A DNA stretch of 64,000 bases from Symbiodinium natans (taxonomy: Eukaryota > Sar > Dinophyceae > Suessiales > Symbiodiniaceae), in NCBI GenBank assembly GCA_905221605.1, contig CAJNDS010001735.1, positions 185,136 to 249,135 on the forward strand, read 5' to 3'. Under the pieces are notes generated by a model. It did no database searches and had not been told where the DNA came from. It worked only from the letters and a program-made list of their open reading frames with translations. A program made the position numbers and the translations under genes. Of the stretch, positions 32,940-42,565 are shown piece by piece (position 1 is the stretch's first letter; every line of letters begins with the position of its first letter).

Positions 32940-34740
32940 ATCGCAGTGTATTCTAGGATTTCAGGTCAGCGAGGTATATATGTATGTGGCTGATACCTTC
33001 AGGGTTCTCTATGCTTAGCTTCTAAGTGCAGGAAGCAAAAACGAAGCAAAATGTTTTGTTTATGTTTGTCCGTAAGCAAAAACATACGCGCCAAGAAGTT
33101 TCAGGACGTGCTTTGTTTTGCTTTTCAAAATGGAAAAGTTTTTGTTTTTGCGGCGGTTGTGAGGTCTGACTTGCTAGAGGCTGCACGGATAGCTGGTGGA
33201 CACAAGGTTTTTGCACGCAGTTCACCATTGAGCTATGGCCGTTCTGGACTTGTTTTTGCCTTGCGTGAGCGGCAAGCAAGGAGCTGCTTGAGCATGCTTT
33301 CAACCGGGGTGTGTTTGTGTCTATGGCACAGACTAACAACTCTGAAAACTGTTTTGTTGTTTTTTAATGCTTTGATTTGTTTGTCTTTCATGATGAATGT
33401 TGAAAACTGTTGTTTGCGGTTGTCTTTGCGGCGCTTCTTTACGCTGATGTCTTTGTGGGTGGCTTGCTTTTGTTTTCGATTGTGATTTGCGCGCACGTAG
33501 AATATATTCCCAGAAAATTATCTCTACACTTGAATTCTGACAACTTTTTGTGTGTGCGTGCGCTTTGTGATGCTTCTTCATGCTGGTCTTTTTGTGAGCT
33601 GCTTGCCAGGCTTGCCAATGTTTTTCGATTGCGATTCACTTGCACGTAGAATATACTCGCAAGAAATTATCCCCTACACCTAAGTTCTGAAAATTGCTTT
33701 TGTGTGTTTTGTGACGATTCTTCAAGTTAATGTTTTCGTGGCTCAGAAACTCGGCAGGCGTCCTTACGGTAAACTAACTGAAAAGAAATGAACGTGACAC
33801 AACTCGCCAGCGAGGTATACGCACCACCGGAGCGCCTTAGCTACAGCGTTTAGGTACCATTACACACCCGTGCACTTGCGCACACATATGCACACGTACG
33901 ACTACGCACGCAGATGATTGAGAGTGTCTCAGCCAGATGACGTTTTGAAGTTGGCGCGTTCTCGGCCGGGCTGGCGGCCTCGCACCTTTTCTCAAGTAAG
34001 CGTGACAGGCGCTGAAAAGGCAACAGCGATGCATAGAATGGTCACTTGAACTTCTACATCCAGGACACGCAGTGTCTTCGCACGCGAACCACTGGATTCT
34101 GGACCAACGAACCATCAGGACCTGCTGGTTCACGTTGTTGCGCGAAAGACATATGTCCTTTGTGGTCTTCATTTCAGAAGCAGTCTTGCTGAGGCAGCGG
34201 CGGTCTGAAGGCAAGGAAAGCCTAGGAATGACAGAGGTTCAGAGATACAAAAGGCTGCGTCATCAACTTTGCCACGATGTCTGCTGCGCGACACATGTAT
34301 TGTCTTCGGCAACGCGTAAGAAAAATGCTGAATCTACAATTTTACTGCGTTGCATCCATATTGTACGGCCCAGATATATTGGCAACATCGGTTTCAGTAG
34401 AGACGCAAGCATTGAGCGGCGGACTGATGTCTGTTCCTGCTGAGTATGAGTTTGGCTCAACACTGCATGGGTGATTATGCAGTCATATGGAACGCATTCG
34501 ACAACACTCTTACTTTGCAGCGAAAGTCACTGTGTGTCGGCTGCACGAATTTGGATTTACAACTTGTTCGGTTAAACTGGCCGTAACATCCAACAACTTG
34601 AATCTAAAGGCATTTTGCGCAAACTCCGCTTCTCCAAAACTGCAGCGCTGCCAACCCATGTCATAGAGGCAGGCAACCGGCTCTGGGGACTACTGTGAGC
34701 GACAGTCCGGACGCGGCTGTGTTCCGGACCGTGAAACGTA
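32940..34740. other. Block without telomere-type repeats; no supported gene; 145-bp duplication
   Basis: No TTTAGGG at all. Plus strand is T/G-rich to about 33750. A unit of about 145 bp is repeated from 33430 to 33745: TTTTCGATTG...GCACGTAGAATATA occurs at about 33473 and again at about 33621, with a third partial copy of its first part. Open frames of 80-144 codons exist on both strands but lack motifs and splice context. Confidence 0.5.
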
Positions 34741-34748
34741 GGTTCTAT

Positions 34749-35467
34749 GGAGCTGGGACCACCCCGCCCTCCCCGTACCTCCCTGTCCATCTCTCCCTCG
34801 AAGGCAAGGGTTCAGGATTACGGCTCGGTAGGGAGTGTGATGGGGGCAGCTGGCGGGAGTACGTGAAGAGCGCCCGAGCACGTGAAGAGTGTGCCTCCCT
34901 TCCCCTCCCCGGAGTGGCTCCCTGTTTTGCCGCCGCGCACACACTGCTGCGGACGGCGGGATCATCTGACCCAGCGCACGAGCTGAACCTGAGCGGACGC
35001 AGGGTTGTGCTTATTCGGAGCCCGCGGCGAGCTTCACCCCAAGCTGCAAGGTCAGGCCCGCTGACGCTGGATCGTCCACCGGATCGATCCGCTGGCAAAT
35101 GTTTTGCACTCGGAGGCATTGTGGCGATGTCTGAGTGTTGCGCTGTCTCAGATCGTAGCCGCCGCCTTTGAGTCGAGAAGCCAAATGAGTGTTTTCGATT
35201 CTTGCGCGGCTCCGGGCAGTTTGAGCCGGGAAAGGGACATTGCGGCTGCTGCTGATAGAGCCCCGGGCGCATCTTCATGACACGGGCCACGATCGAGCGA
35301 GAGGTTTCGCTGCCGTGTTCCGTGTCAGTGAAGACGTAGCGCCGGCCACCCCACTGATTGAAGCTCGCGGGCTGCCTTTTCCTGAGCAGGTTTCGGGAGA
35401 CTTGTGGGTAGAGCTGGTCGTACGCGTCCTCCAGCTCCTGGTCGAACATGTCCTCAAGGTTGTTCAA
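34749..35467 (-). CDS. Hypothetical protein exon (up to 240 codons)
   Basis: Open frame after acceptor CCTTGAG; first ATG at about 35452. The N-terminal third looks real: MFDQELEDAYDQLYPQVSRN, then ASFNQWGGRRYVFTDTEHG and SIVARVMKMRPGLYQQQP. The C-terminal part is Arg/Ser-rich and may be past the true splice donor. No family recognised. A short frame left of 35985 ending in TAG at 35548 (PPFVSAVKSKKAGASN) may close the gene upstream of it. Confidence 0.45.
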
Positions 35468-35547
35468 ACTCGCGGCACGTCGTTGACGTCAGGACTGGAA
35501 TTTGCCAAAATCCTAGTCCGAAGCATGGGTTCCACATCTTGCGAGAC

Positions 35548-36932
35548 CTAATTCGATGCGCCTGCCTTCTTGCTCTTCACCGCCGACACGAAAGGAGGTG
35601 ACGGCAGAAACTCGTCCTTGACCCCACAATATCCAAGATAGCAGTTGTGGACTGCTTTATGAAAAAAAACAGTACTGATGACAAATCCACAAGCGTACAT
35701 CACACGCACTGATGAATATTTTCTTGCTCGGTAGTTGAAGTTCAATAGGTGACACACTACTTACTCCTTAAGATTGTTTCAAAATGTTGGTGTTTAAATG
35801 CGTTACTAATCTCATAGTTTCCAAAAACCCTACCACGGGTAGCAAATACACGAAAACTAATTCAAGCAAAATAGACCCAAAAGAGCTCTCTCTCTCTCAC
35901 ATATATATATATATATGGATTGGGTCTGGGGGTTTTGGAACGCACTGGGGATCGCGCTCGCGCTCACGCAGGTTCCAGTCTTACAGGGCGTTGTCTCCCG
36001 AGGCACCCGCACTCCAAGTTTCTCGCCATAGAAGCTCTGGGATGCGCCCTCTAACGCGACCCCTCAGTCCCCCCCTCTGCACTCGAAATCCCACTGAACC
36101 CCAAATAATTCCGGCCACGCCCGAAGCAGCTGAACCCAAGCACCCCCGAACTCAGCCGAGACTGGCGCAGGGTGGCGTTCACCTCGTCACCCAGGCTGTC
36201 CTTGAAGCTGCTGACCTCGGCTCCCACAAAGCTCGCAAAATCTTTGGGCGCCCAAAGGAAAGCGCAGCAGGATGGGAAGGGTCTTAGGTGTTGAAGGGGT
36301 TCTGAAGCCTAAGCCCTGTACTGAATCCCCCTAGGACCCTAGGAGCCGAAACCCCCCTCTCAGGTCCCCGAACTGAGCAACACAGCGCCCTCCACTCCCC
36401 ACTGCTGTGGCTGCAGCTCTACGGGCAATCCACATGGCCATCTCCACCTCAAGTCGAAACTGTCAGGCAGGGGAAGGTTGTTGGCTTTGCCTTTTTTTTT
36501 TGGTGGAGTTTGGGGCTTGGGGTTTAGGGTGGGGGGGAGAAGGGGGGGGGGGGGGGTTGGGGGGGGTTGGGGGGGTTTAGGGTTTTGGGTTTGGGGGGTT
36601 TGGGGGGTTTTGGCTTTGGGGTGAGATGGGTAGCTCTGATAAAGCAGGTTCCCGAGGCGTGGGCCCGATCTCGGTAGACCCAAGCAGGAGAACCTCTGCA
36701 AGCGTAGTCTATGAATGGTTTGGGCTTTGGGGGTTCGGGTCTAGTGGTTAAGGGTTTCTCGCTTGGGGTTTAGGGATCAAGGCTTGGGGAACCCTAAACC
36801 CTAAACCCTAAACCCTGAACCCTAAACACCCCAACCCTACAAACCCTATAAACTCTAAACATCTCATGCAGGGGAAGGCACCGAAGCTGATGTCCAGGTC
36901 CTTGTGGCCTTGGAAGATATCCACGGGCCGAC
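35548..36932 (-). CDS. Gene model: hypothetical protein, 6 exons placed
   Basis: Family not recognised. Exons, right to left: 36882-36932 (RPVDIFQGHKDLDISF), about 36645-36695 (VLLLGSTEIGPTPREPALSE), 36374-36459, 36152-36241 (FASFVGAEVSSFKDSLGDEV) and 35985-36050 (GASQSFYGEKLGVRVPRETT), with canonical donor GTAAGA at its end. Exon 36374-36459 has two good frames: FRLEVEMAMWIARRAAATAV, or a Trp-rich frame (WPCGLPVELQPQQWG) which keeps phase with GT donors only. The last piece may be 35548-35615 with a stop at 35548. Confidence 0.5.
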
Positions 36933-37649
36933 CTGAGGTTTTGGGGTTTAGGGTTTGGGGTTTGGGGTTTAGGGTTTAGGGTTTAGGGGTTTGAGGGTTG
37001 AGGGTTTAGGGTTGAGGTTTCGGGTTTTAAGGGTTCTGGGGCTTAGGGGTATTCAAGGGTTTAGGGTTTATGGTTCAGGAGTTTGGGGTTTCATGGTTTA
37101 GGCATTGTTGTGTTTCAAGGGTTTCTAGGGTTAAGGGTTTCGGGGCTTTAGGGGTTTAAGGGTTAGGCATTTAGGGATTTAGGACTTTAAGGTTTTTGGG
37201 TTCAGGCTTTGCGAGTATTAGGAATTTGGGGCGTTTGGGTTTGAGGGGGTTTGGGCAGGTCGGGTTAGGCTTTAGCGTTTGGGGTTAGGGTTTAGAGGAG
37301 ATGTGGGCTCGGGTGGGTTGGGAGTTTGGGCTTTGAGGGTTGTCTTTTCTGATCTGGGTATTGCACCCGAAACCCGAAAAGGGCTGAGGGTTGGGTTACG
37401 GTTCGGGGCGAAGGGGTGGGCATTCCTAGCTTGCCAGACCCTTAACCCCAAGTCTTAAGCCATGAACCCCCAAACCTCCCCACCTTAGAGGTACAAAAGC
37501 CCCACAAACCCTACTCCAAACCCAAAGCCTAACCAAACTCGAAGCAATCCCTACCTAAGAGTGCCTTTTGGAGGGTTCCTTCAATTCGGGGTGGTGGGGC
37601 CCCTTTTGGGACAAAACCATACACGCACTCCGCTAACCCCTCGGTGCAC

Positions 37650-37714
37650 GGCCCATGGGGGTCTTCTCAGTCACGGTGTCCGTGGCCGAGGGGAAGAACG
37701 TCGCCTCGCCAAGC
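37650..37714 (-). CDS. Orphan exon (LGEATFFPSATDTVTEKTPM)
   Basis: 65 bp, acceptor ACTGAG, donor C|GTGCAC. A plus-strand frame over the same bases (SVTVSVAEGKNVASPS) is also good; minus is preferred because all secure genes here are minus. Confidence 0.4.
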
Positions 37715-38183
37715 CTCAGTCTGTTCAGTTCTGGTCGTCGAGGGGTTTGGGGTGTTGGGTTTTAGGGGTTTGGGGTTTAGGGTTTAAGGTTTAGGGTTTA
37801 AGGTTTAGGGTTTAGGGTTTAGGGTTCAGGGAAAGGTGTTGGGCTGAGGATGGATGTGCAGAAGAAGACCAGAGCCTTATACGGCCACACAAACTGGAAG
37901 TCCAATGTGAGAGCCGTTCATACCGAAATGCCCTTAAACCGAACACCTTCATCCCCAAACGATAAAAACTAAGGCTGCTAAGCTCCAAAAGCTTTTTCCC
38001 TACACCTAAACCCTAACCCTAAACCCTAAACCTTAAACCCTAAACCCTTTGAACCTCCAAGATCATCCTACATCCATCCCCCCGCCACAACCGAACAACT
38101 CGCATTTAACATCATTCCCTTAAATTGTGATCCATTGCAAACCATCCTTGAGCTACCCTGAAAATTCTGATACTCCACATCAC

Positions 38184-38263
38184 GGTGCTGCACATTTGCT
38201 GGCTTCTTCAAGGTTTCCCCCAAACGCCTTCAGCCCGTAATTAGCCGAATCGAAACTGGTGAC
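38184..38263 (-). CDS. Orphan exon (VTSFDSANYGLKAFGGNLEE)
   Basis: 80 bp, acceptor TTCTGAG, donor CC|GTGATG. Product unknown. Confidence 0.6.
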
Positions 38264-38378
38264 CTCAGAACTGACGCTAAACCCTAAACCCGAACCCTAA
38301 ACTCGAAACCCTCAACCCTAAACCCTCAACCCTACACCGCACCCTTAGAGCAACCCAGAAACACAAAATGGCCAGAAC

Positions 38379-38441
38379 TGGCCCTGGGGGCCCCGGGCGG
38401 CTTCCAGTCGGCGTCATCCGCCCCGGCACCATTTGAGTGGC
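38379..38441 (-). CDS. Orphan exon (HSNGAGADDADWKPPGAPRA)
   Basis: 63 bp, acceptor CCCAAG, donor A|GTTCTG. A phase-0 frame (ATQMVPGRMTPTG) is also open and would suit a phase-0 neighbour. Confidence 0.5.
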
Positions 38442-38637
38442 CTTGGGGTTTAGGGTTTAGGGTTTAGGTTTTAGGGTTTGGGGTTTGGGGTTTAGGGGTT
38501 TAGGGGTCAGGGGGTTTGGGGGGTGTAGGAGGTGTAGGAGGTGTAGGAGGTTTGGGGTTTAGGGCTTCGGGTTTGGGACCTAATCAAACCCGAAACCCTG
38601 AACCCTAAACCCTAAACCCGTCTAGGGCATGGGCCAC

Positions 38638-39297
38638 CGCTGCGCAACCCTGAGGTTGAAGTAGGGCTCCGAAACCTGGAACCAAAATTATAGGGTTCTT
38701 AAGGGAGGGGGGTTCAAGGGGGGTATGTAACCCAAGGTTCCCTAATCCTCCCCACTTCCCTAAGGCTCCCTAAGCTTCCCTAAGGTTCCCTAGGTACCTA
38801 CCCCCTTGAACCCCCCCCTCCCTTAAGAACCCTGTAACAAAAGCGCTTTCCAAGCAGCCGTTGGTTTTCGCCGCAGCACTGCCGTTGGAAGGCCCTTTGG
38901 GGTAGCCATTGTCCGCATCAATCCTCTGAGCAATTGCATTGCTGTTCATTCTAGTTAGGGCTTCGGGCTTCGGCTCAGGTCTCAGGGCTTAGGACTTAGG
39001 GCTTAGGGCTTAGGGTTGGAGGGTTTAGGGTTTAGGGCCGGTTTTGCCCACATTCCCAAGCGACGCACTCGCAGATTCTGCTTACGGACAAGCCCCTAGA
39101 CACAAACCCCTACGTAGACCCCCGAAGCCCCATATGCCGAGCCCAACAAGCCCTAAACCCTAAACCCTAAACCCTAAACCCTAAACCCTAAACCTTTCTA
39201 CAGCGAGATTTGGCGGGGCATCGGGCCTCTGGACGAACTTGGCCGTCACCCAGCCATCCAGAGGCTGGGAGAGGCCTGTCATGGCCGGAAGAAGATG
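38638..39297 (-). CDS. Gene model: hypothetical protein, 4 exons, one intron is an introner
   Basis: Phase-continuous chain, right to left: 39202-39297 (MTGLSQPLDGWVTAKFVQRP), 39052-39077 (NLRVRRLG), 38839-38950 (MNSNAIAQRIDADNGYPKG, then SNGSAAAKTNGCLESAF) and 38638-38675 (VSEPYFNLRVAQ). The intron 38676-38838 between the last two is one inverted-repeat element. Function unknown; composition is that of a soluble protein. Exon 39533-39579 probably precedes. Confidence 0.65.
38676..38838 (-). mobile_element. Introner: whole intron is a terminal-inverted-repeat element
   Basis: The 163-bp intron starts GTTACAGGGTTCTTAAGGGA and ends with CCCTTAAGAACCCTATAA, short spacer, CAG. The two ends are inverted repeats of about 35 bp (GGGTTCTTAAGGGAGGGG and its complement, with CAAGGGGG further in). 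Donor and first arm coincide. Between the arms is a CCTAAGGTTCCCT-type internal repeat. Confidence 0.8.
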
Positions 39298-39532
39298 CTT
39301 GCAGGGTGTAGGGCTTTAGGGTTTAGGGTGCTGGGCTTTGGGTCTTGGGCTGTGGGGTTTTGTCTTGGGTTTAGGTGCGGTAGAAGTTTTTGAGGCTTAG
39401 AGTTACTTTACAGCTTTAACCCCGAACCCCAAAGGCCTTAAACCCTAAACCCTAAACCCTAAGTAAGCTCTAAGCCCTAAACCCTGAACCCTAAACCCCA
39501 ACCGAAACCCAAAGCCCAACCTCCGACTGGAC

Positions 39533-39579
39533 TGGCTGGGGCCACCACGTAGCCGGAGCCTGCCGGAAGCCTCCTCCTC
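39533..39579 (-). CDS. Orphan exon (EEEASGRLRLRGGPS)
   Basis: 47 bp, acceptor GCGCAG, donor CA|GTCCAG. A second open frame (GGGFRQAPATWWPQP) would join 39202-39297 in phase. Confidence 0.45.
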
Positions 39580-39689
39580 CTGCGCGAGCAGGGAAGCAAG
39601 TGGGGGTCGGGTTGAGGGTTCAGAGCTTAGGGATGAGGAGGGTTTAGGATTTCAGGGTTGAGGTTTAGGGCAGTTTGGGGTCTCTCAGA

Positions 39690-39890
39690 CTGTGGCAGTA
39701 GGTAGTCGAGAATAGGACGCCTTGATGCCTATGACCCTTCGTAGGAAGCACACATTGTATGCATCTATCCTGTCCAACATCTTTGTTCGTCAGGGTCAGG
39801 CGCTCCAGCGTTCCACACCATATGCGAGGACTTGTAAAACTGTGCTACAGAATATCCCGAGTTCGGTCGTTCCTCGGAAATATGCTATTC
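39690..39890 (-). pseudogene. Non-LTR retrotransposon (LINE) reverse-transcriptase C-terminal relic
   Basis: Minus strand reads FCSTVLQVLAYGVERW and, after two stops or a frameshift, LDRIDAYNVCFLRRVIGIKA. This matches the stereotyped end of LINE reverse transcriptases: a Y-G-x-E-x-W motif, then L-D-x-x-x-x-x-x-L-R-x-I-x-G-I. Catalytic parts are absent, so it is a decayed fragment. Confidence 0.65.
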
Positions 39891-40054
39891 CGAGACAACC
39901 AATCGGGAGCTTTCATAAGACTCCTCTGCTCAAACAAGCGTTCCCGAGGCTGGTCTGGGGCGGAAGCAGTCGAAGACTCAGGGTTTAGGATGCAGGGGTT
40001 TAGGGCTTATGGGCTTTAGGGCTTAGGATGTAGGAAATTAGGGCTTAGGGGCAC

Positions 40055-40113
40055 CGCTCCTGCACCACCGTGACCTGCGTGCCAGGGAGAAGCTCCTCAA
40101 GGACCTGCCACCA
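40055..40113 (-). CDS. Orphan exon (WWQVLEELLPGTQVTVVQE)
   Basis: 59 bp, acceptor GTGACAG, donor CG|GTGCCC. Repeat flanks reversed (TTTAGGG left, CCCTAAA right). Confidence 0.6.
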
Positions 40114-40384
40114 CTGTCACTGTCCTTCACTGCCGTAACCCTAAACCCTAAAACCCTGAACCCTGAACCCGAAACCCTAAACCCTAAACCCAAAGACAGT
40201 CTGGGCTTTAAGGTCTCGGGCTTCCGGTTCAGGGCTCGAAGCCTGCCAGCAGGACTGGCTCAGTCAGGGCTTTGAAGCTTCAGACTTCCGGTCTCTGGGG
40301 GCCTGTTGCCAAGGGAAGCCCTCATGCGAACGAAGCTTCCATCGGCACGACCCAAATGGCCCTAATGCTCTGACAGATGGTCAC

Positions 40385-40413
40385 CACTTTCTGGGTACTC
40401 GACATCGTAGAAG
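40385..40413 (-). CDS. Orphan micro-exon (FYDVEYPES)
   Basis: 29 bp, acceptor ATATCAG, donor G|GTGACC. Short, so only moderate support. Confidence 0.4.
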
Positions 40414-40520
40414 CTGATATCCGTTTAGGGTTGCGTCTGACTTAGACACCTTTAAGGCCCCCAATCCCACCTCCTTTGGGAAACCCAAAGCCCAAACCCT
40501 CAAGCCCCCACACTCTACAC

Positions 40521-40553
40521 AGCCACGCTAAGATCTCCTTCTTTGAGCACTTG
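40521..40553 (-). CDS. Orphan exon (QVLKEGDLSVA)
   Basis: 33 bp, acceptor ATGAAG, donor GCT|GTGTAG. CCCTAAA on the right. Confidence 0.4.
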
Positions 40554-40672
40554 CTTCATAACAAACCTAAACCCTAAACCCCAAACCCTCAACCCTCAAC
40601 CCTAAACCCTAAACCCTAAACCCTGAACCCTGAACCCTCAATCCTAAACCGATGTAAAAAAGGGGCTCGCGC

Positions 40673-40719
40673 CTCCGAGTCGAGGCTGGCGGCCTCCCGG
40701 ACGATGCAGGCATTCTGGC
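40673..40719 (-). CDS. Orphan exon (QNACIVREAASLDSE) with GC donor
   Basis: 47 bp, acceptor AGACGAG, donor GAG|GCGCGA. Flanked by CCCTAAA and TTTAGGG. Confidence 0.45.
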
Positions 40720-41054
40720 CTCGTCTTTGAGCCAGCGTGTCGGGCTTGGGGTTTAGGGTTTTAGAGTTTTAGGGTTTAGGGTTTAGGGTTTAGGGTTTAG
40801 GGTTTAGGGTCTAGGGTCTAGGGTTTCAGGGGGATTTTGTCGATCAAAGTAATCAGCCTACCGGCGAAACCCTGAAACCCCAAAACCCGAAAACGCTCAA
40901 TGAAACTCAAAACACCCTAAACCCTAAACCCTAAACCCTAAACCCTAAGTTTTGCTTACTGGCTCTAACTTGCAAGGTTTAGAGGGTTCAGAATTCAGGA
41001 CTGGGTTGGGGGCTCAGGGCGCAACCCTAAACCCTACACCCCCAAACCTGGAGC

Positions 41055-41108
41055 CTTGCGCAGCCGAGGTGTGGGCACACCACCGTGCCCTCCCAGCATT
41101 GCTCTGAC
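41055..41108 (-). CDS. Orphan exon (VRAMLGGHGGVPTPRLRK)
   Basis: 54 bp, 18 codons, acceptor ACGGAG, GC donor AAG|GCTCCA. In phase with 41371-41454. Confidence 0.5.
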
Positions 41109-41370
41109 CTCCGTGGGGCAACAGGCAGCCAAAGAGCAGCGATTTAGGGTTTAGGGTTTAGCGTTTAGGGCTTAGGGCTTAGGGCTTAGGGCTTAGGGCT
41201 TAGGGCTTAGGGTTTAGGGTTTAGGATTTAGGGTTTAGGGGTGTAGAGTTTGAGGTTGTGTGAGGGTCTTTTTGTTGGGCTGCCTGGAATCCCCTTGCAG
41301 GATAGAGGCTGTACCTACTCCACGCGAGCCCACATGGACGTCGGGTCCCATGACTCTTCTTTTTTCCGAC

Positions 41371-41743
41371 CTGAGCAAGAAAGTCGGCAGAGGATCCATC
41401 TTGGAGAATTTGTGTGGCCTTGCAACCGGGAGCGGAGCGACCTGATCCACAGGCCTGTGACAAGGTTTAAACATCACCTGAGCCAAGCAAAGCACCTCCT
41501 GGAATGAGAGAAATGCCAAACGCCTACCGATTCGAATCTGGGAACCCCTCAAAAGATGTACCTTTCATAGCAACCGTGTAAGTCGAACCAGCTGAGATGC
41601 TACAAATTTTGCTTCAGTATGGTCCAGTAGAAGGCTATTCTGCAGCTTGGTGTTGAGGGCTTCGTGCGAATGCACAAGAGTCTCCGGGCTCGCGGCGCAG
41701 GCTGGAGCTGGCGCCATGTGGGCATGGCCAGAAGTCAGTGCTT
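41371..41743 (-). CDS. Two exons of a hypothetical protein gene
   Basis: Exon 41565-41743 reads ASPETLVHSHEALNTKLQNS then LLDHTEAKFVASQL and either stops (TGA at 41565) or splices at CTG|GTTCGA. Exon 41371-41454 reads SAPGCKATQILQDGSSADFL, acceptor TCACAG, donor CAG|GTCGGA, phase 0. An ATG in the first exon (MAPAPACAAS) could be the start. Family unknown. Confidence 0.55.
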
Positions 41744-41914
41744 CTACCGCTTGCGTGATGTTTAGGGGTTAGGGTGTAGGGTTCAGAGTCCAGCCCTGTA
41801 GGTCTTGTGGTCCCTGGGGCGGGATTCGGGTTCAGGGCCCAGGGTTACGGCGGGGCTTGGGATTTGGGGGTGTGGGGGCTTAGGGTGTCGGGTTTGGGGG
41901 TCTTAAGTTTCCGG

Positions 41915-42158
41915 TTGGCATAGGGCTGCGAGTCGGCCAGGCTGTGGGCAGCTGTCACAGTGCTTGAGGGTTTGGGGCTGAGGATTTAAGGTTTAGGGTT
42001 TGGATAGTCCAAGTTCCCACATTTCCACAACTCTCCACAAATCCACCAACCCTGAGGCAACTAAACCCTGACCTCAAGCATGAAGCAGGTGTTGGCCATT
42101 GGGCGTTTTTTCGGTTTAGGGTTCAGGTTGTTCTGCACAAGGAAGATGGTCTCATTCT
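41915..42158 (-). CDS. Three small exon candidates
   Basis: 42129-42158 (NETIFLVQNN, acceptor CTCTAG), 42073-42099 (MANTCFMLE, donor GAG|GTCAGG) and 41915-41951 (AAHSLADSQPYANRKLK, acceptor GTGACAG). They lie between the DHFR-like gene and the 41.5 kb gene; links are not shown. Confidence 0.35.
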
Positions 42159-42159
42159 A

Positions 42160-42565
42160 GAGCTCGGGCCGAAGATGCATCCCATGGCATGCGATGTGGG
42201 CCTCGGGCTTAAGGCGATTGAAACCTACGAGTTCAAAGAGTGCAAGCAAGCTGCATCGGGCACATTTGAGCGTTCAATCCTGCGGGCAGCAATCACTCGA
42301 ATCTTTGGAATGCTTGCCTATGCCCCGGCTTCCCCATTCGTGCTCTCCATTGACACGATTTGCAGATCTTGTGAACATTGCTGCGAGCCACAAAGAAAGC
42401 TCGCCATTCAGCCTTGCTTCACTACCATTTGCTGAAGAACCCCCCCCCCTCCACAAAAATAATGTACTTGTAGAAATAAAAACATCTTCCCTATATGACC
42501 CTTATAAGGATATTTCTACTTTTTTTTTTTTTTTTTGGGGGGGGGGGCGGTTCTTAAGCAACTCT
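42160..42565. other. Downstream region of the DHFR-like gene
   Basis: Follows the stop of the minus-strand gene. A 16-T then 11-G tract (42520-42547) lies 19 bp past the stop (in the transcript, poly-C then poly-A). Open frames of 60-146 codons on both strands overlap and share no motif; I call no gene. Confidence 0.4.

Noticed and set aside
37850-37945. Plus-strand WD40-like piece (TRALYGHTNWKSN) with donor GTGAGA
   Set aside because: Attractive, but the minus strand is equally open over the same bases and all secure genes are minus; no second WD repeat is visible.
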